Origin: CAVYVZ01 sp963772065
GTDB lineage: Bacteria; Acidobacteriota; Vicinamibacteria; Vicinamibacterales; UBA2999
DNA: 64,000 nucleotides
Direction of reading: 5' to 3'
NCBI GenBank assembly: GCA_963772065.1
Contig: CAVYVZ010000009.1
Span: forward strand, 186,001-250,000
Shown: piece after piece, positions 61,682 through 64,000 of the stretch
How the letters are laid out: the number at the start of each line of letters is the position of its first letter
Position numbering within the stretch: the stretch's first letter is position 1
Notes under the pieces: generated by a model
Database searches by the model: none
What the model was told of the DNA's origin: nothing
Seen by the model: the letters and a program-made list of their open reading frames with translations, nothing else
Translations under genes and position numbers: made by a program

Positions 61682-62335
61682 GTGGCGAGAAAACGTCCGC
61701 CGCCGCCTCGCATTTTTCTTCTGTCGCCTGCGAACTGCGGCGGCATCCGTGCGCGCATGGTGGCGTCGCCGGCCGCGCAGTTCGATCTCGCCACCAGGCT
61801 GCGCAGCCGGGGAGGGGCACCGCTCGGAGAGGTCTTCAGCTTCGTGAGCGGCTTGTACTTTCGCGGGAAGCTCGCCTACGCCCGGCGGTTTGCCCGCCCG
61901 CCCGATCCCGGCGATCCGGTCGTGGCAGGAGGCGTGCTCGCGATCACGCCCAGTGCCGGCCTGCGGTCGGTGGACACGCCGCTGACGCTCGACTCGTTCA
62001 GCGCATTCGCACGCGTGCCGATCGCGCGCGACAACGCCAGCTATCGTGAGCCGCTCGTGCGCGGCGCGCGGGCGCTCGATCGCGCGGCCGGACCCGACTG
62101 CGAGGTCGTGCTGCTGGGGAGCATCGCCTCGGGGAAGTACGTCGAGCTCCTGCTGCCGATCTTCGGAGACCGCCTGCTCTTTCCTCCCGACTTCATCGGA
62201 CGGGGAGACATGAGCCGCGGCGGGCTGATGCTGCGCTGCGTGACGGCCGACCTCGAGCTCCCGTACGTGCCGCTGCGAGGCGCCGTCCGCCACGGCGCGC
62301 GTCCGCCGAAGCTGGAGCCGCTCAGGAGACGCTGA
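61682..62335 (+). CDS. Conserved protein of unknown function
   Basis: 217 residues from a GTG immediately after the DUF4112 stop. It begins F-L-L-S-P-A-N-C-G-G-I-R-A-R-M-V, then P-L-G-E-V-F-S-F-V-S-G-L-Y-F-R-G-K-L-A-Y-A-R-R-F, and ends with a basic P-K-L-E-P-L-R-R-R. V-L-L-G-S-I-A-S-G-K-Y-V-E is reminiscent of a phosphate-binding loop but is not a standard Walker A. I recognise no domain. The next gene is a LigD-type polymerase 23 bases downstream, so a DNA-repair link is possible. Confidence 0.65.
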   Translation: MARKRPPPPRIFLLSPANCGGIRARMVASPAAQFDLATRLRSRGGAPLGEVFSFVSGLYFRGKLAYARRFARPPDPGDPVVAGGVLAITPSAGLRSVDTPLTLDSFSAFARVPIARDNASYREPLVRGARALDRAAGPDCEVVLLGSIASGKYVELLLPIFGDRLLFPPDFIGRGDMSRGGLMLRCVTADLELPYVPLRGAVRHGARPPKLEPLRRR

Positions 62336-62358
62336 GGAAAACGCTGAGCCGATTCGAC

Positions 62359-63319
62359 ATGCGCACGCCGCAGATTCCGCGCGACGCCAACGACGTGGTC
62401 GTCAAGGTCGACGGCCGCGAGGTGAGGCTGACCAACCTTCACAAGCCGTTCTGGCCCGAGCTCGGGATCACGAAGGGCGACCTCATTCAGGACCTACACC
62501 GACGTGTCGCCCCTGCTCCTGCCGCATATCCGCGATCGCGCGATGGTGATGAAACGCTACCCCCATGGCGCCGCCGGCGAGTTCTTCTTCATGAAGCGCG
62601 CGCCGACGCCTCGTCCGGACTGGATCCGGACGTGCGAGATCGACCACGGCTCGGAGAACATCATCGACTTCCCAGTGATCGACGACCTCCCGTCGTTGCT
62701 GTGGGTGATCAATCTCGGGTGCATCGATCTCAACCAGTGGTACGCCCGCTGCGACGAGGTCGACCGGCCTGACTACGTGCATTTCGATCTGGATCCGGGC
62801 GAGGGCGCGTCCTTCGCGCAGGTACGTGAGGCGGCCCTCATCCTCCGCGACGCGCTCGAGACCCTCGGCATGGGCCCGGTGGTGAAGACGACCGGCTCGA
62901 GGGGGATGCACGTGTACGTGCCAATCGTCCGTGGCCCGGAGCAAAAGGCGGTGTGGACCTTTGCCAAGGCGCTCTCCATCGAGATGGCGTCGAGGCACCG
63001 CGCGCTCATGACGTCCGAGTACCGCGTCGCGAATCGTCCGAAGGGCCGCGTGCTCGTGGACTACAACCAGAACAGATGGGGGAGTACGCTGGCGAGCGTG
63101 TACTCCTTGCGCCCCCGTCCGCGCGCGACGGTGTCGGCGCCCGTCACGTGGAACGAGGTGACGCGCGGGGTCGAGATCGAGGATTTCAGAATCGACAACG
63201 TGCGGAGCCGGTTCGCGAAGGTCGGCGATCTGTGGAAGCCATTGCTCGCCGCACGCGGGCGAACCGATCTCGACAAGCTCCTGACGCCTACTCGCCGAGC
63301 AGCTCGCCCACGGGCTTGA
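62359..63319 (+). CDS. LigD-type DNA polymerase/primase domain protein, apparent frameshift
   Basis: About 319 residues, stand-alone. R-L-T-N-L-H-K-P-F-W-P and K-G-D-L-I begin the archaeo-eukaryotic-primase-like domain; the metal motif D-L-D is in V-H-F-D-L-D-P-G; V-V-K-T-T-G-S-R-G-M-H-V-Y-V-P and L-V-D-Y-N-Q-N follow. The frame breaks at C62494: removing one C joins I-Q-D to Y-T-D-V-S-P-L-L-L-P. In non-homologous end joining this domain fills gaps and adds ribonucleotides, usually fused to or beside a ligase and Ku; neither is in this window. The 3' end overlaps the convergent permease gene by 32 bases. Confidence 0.85.
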
Positions 63320-64000
63320 GATCCTCGATCCGATCGCAGAAGGCCTTCACGACGACGAGCATCGGCACGGCGAGGAGCGTCCCCCACAGACCCCAGACGA
63401 ATCCCCAGAAGATCAGCCCGATGAACACCGCCACCTCATTGGTGCGCGCCGTCCGGCTCGTCAGCCACGGCGTCAGCAGCCATCCCTCGATGCTCGTGAT
63501 GACGAGGGAGATCCCGGACACGTACAGCATCATCGAGATCGTGCCGAACTGCGCCAGCGCGATCACCGCCGTGCCGGCGGCGACGATGACCGGGCCGAAG
63601 TAGGGAATGGTGTTGAACACGCCCGCGAGGATGGCCCACACCGCGGCTTCCTGCAGGCCCAGCATTTTGAACGCAATGTAGGTGGCGACGCCGACGACGA
63701 CGCTCGTGAGAACGCGCACGAACAGAAACCGTTCGATCTGCGAGTTGATCTCGTTGAGGATTTGAACCGTGATCTTCTTTTTCTCGAGGGACGGCCCCGC
63801 GATGCGCACCAGCTTTCGCTTGAACAGATCGCCCGTGGCCAGCAGGAAGAAGACGAAGAAGAGCACCAGCATCAGCTGGCCGGCGAACGCGACGACGTTC
63901 GCCGATCCCCAGAACAGATATTCACGAAAGTCGATGGCGGGCGAGTCGATCTGCACGCGCTGAACGCCGCGCGGCGCCGGCGTCGGTGGTCCCGTGGTCG
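63288..64000 (-). CDS. AI-2E family permease (PerM/TqsA-like), N-terminus outside window
   Basis: At least 237 residues, open to the window edge on the minus strand. Several membrane helices and the family features F-F-V-F-F-L-L-A-T-G-D, then A-I-L-A-G-V-F-N-T-I-P-Y-F-G-P-V-I and W-G-F-V-W-G-L-W-G-T-L-L-A-V-P are present. The visible part is the C-terminal two thirds. AI-2E/UPF0118 proteins export small molecules or ions (autoinducer-2, Na+). No reliable substrate. Confidence 0.85.
   Translation of the reverse strand, partial: TTGPPTPAPRGVQRVQIDSPAIDFREYLFWGSANVVAFAGQLMLVLFFVFFLLATGDLFKRKLVRIAGPSLEKKKITVQILNEINSQIERFLFVRVLTSVVVGVATYIAFKMLGLQEAAVWAILAGVFNTIPYFGPVIVAAGTAVIALAQFGTISMMLYVSGISLVITSIEGWLLTPWLTSRTARTNEVAVFIGLIFWGFVWGLWGTLLAVPMLVVVKAFCDRIEDLKPVGELLGE

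Overview
The window is GC-rich bacterial chromosome. The 16S gene reads like Acidobacteriota of the Vicinamibacteria / subgroup 6 type; this is my judgement from sequence feel and should be confirmed by placement in a tree. Gene content fits a free-living soil heterotroph: a full rrn operon, a compact purine operon, Holliday-junction genes, many secreted hydrolases and envelope-modifying enzymes. There is no phage, IS or CRISPR signature.

Layout. 1-2.6 kb: the 5' part of a ThDP-dependent decarboxylase, a ParB-domain protein and rlmN. 2.6-11.6 kb: an M16 peptidase followed by purB-purS-purQ-purL-purF-purM-purN, with each stop touching the next start. 11.6-13.7 kb: a metallophosphoesterase and tyrS. 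13.7-19.8 kb: promoter, 16S, tRNA-Ile, tRNA-Ala, 23S, 5S and terminator, with perfect or near-perfect processing stems and three boxA-like copies. 19.9-29.6 kb: an envelope-acylation region. 29.7-44.7 kb: mixed membrane, hydrolase and repair genes. 44.7-51.6 kb: a FAD oxidoreductase with an ECF41-type sigma factor, an amino-acid ABC transporter and methyltransferases. 51.6-56.4 kb: an oversized pyruvate:ferredoxin oxidoreductase. 56.6-64 kb: ybaK, yebC-ruvC-ruvA-ruvB-fabH, a LigD-type polymerase and an AI-2E family permease.

The most interesting block is 22.4-26.9 kb. An MBOAT acyltransferase, a 32-residue membrane microprotein ending F-V-Y-R-A-F, a DltD-like SGNH protein, an FkbH-like HAD enzyme and an acyl carrier protein are chained by overlapping starts and stops. 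Part for part this matches the Dlt (D-alanylation) pathway, but the D-alanine ligase DltA is replaced by an FkbH enzyme, a family known to load glyceryl groups from 1,3-bisphosphoglycerate onto carrier proteins. I infer a Dlt-like system that would transfer a glyceroyl (or related) ester to an envelope polymer. A second SGNH protein and a class B3 metallo-beta-lactamase homologue lie just upstream.

Caution on sequence quality: at least eleven genes, including single-copy housekeeping genes (tyrS, yebC, ruvC, the mutM/nei homologue), carry what look like one-base indels, usually beside short homopolymers. I treat these as probable consensus errors and give the corrected gene extents.
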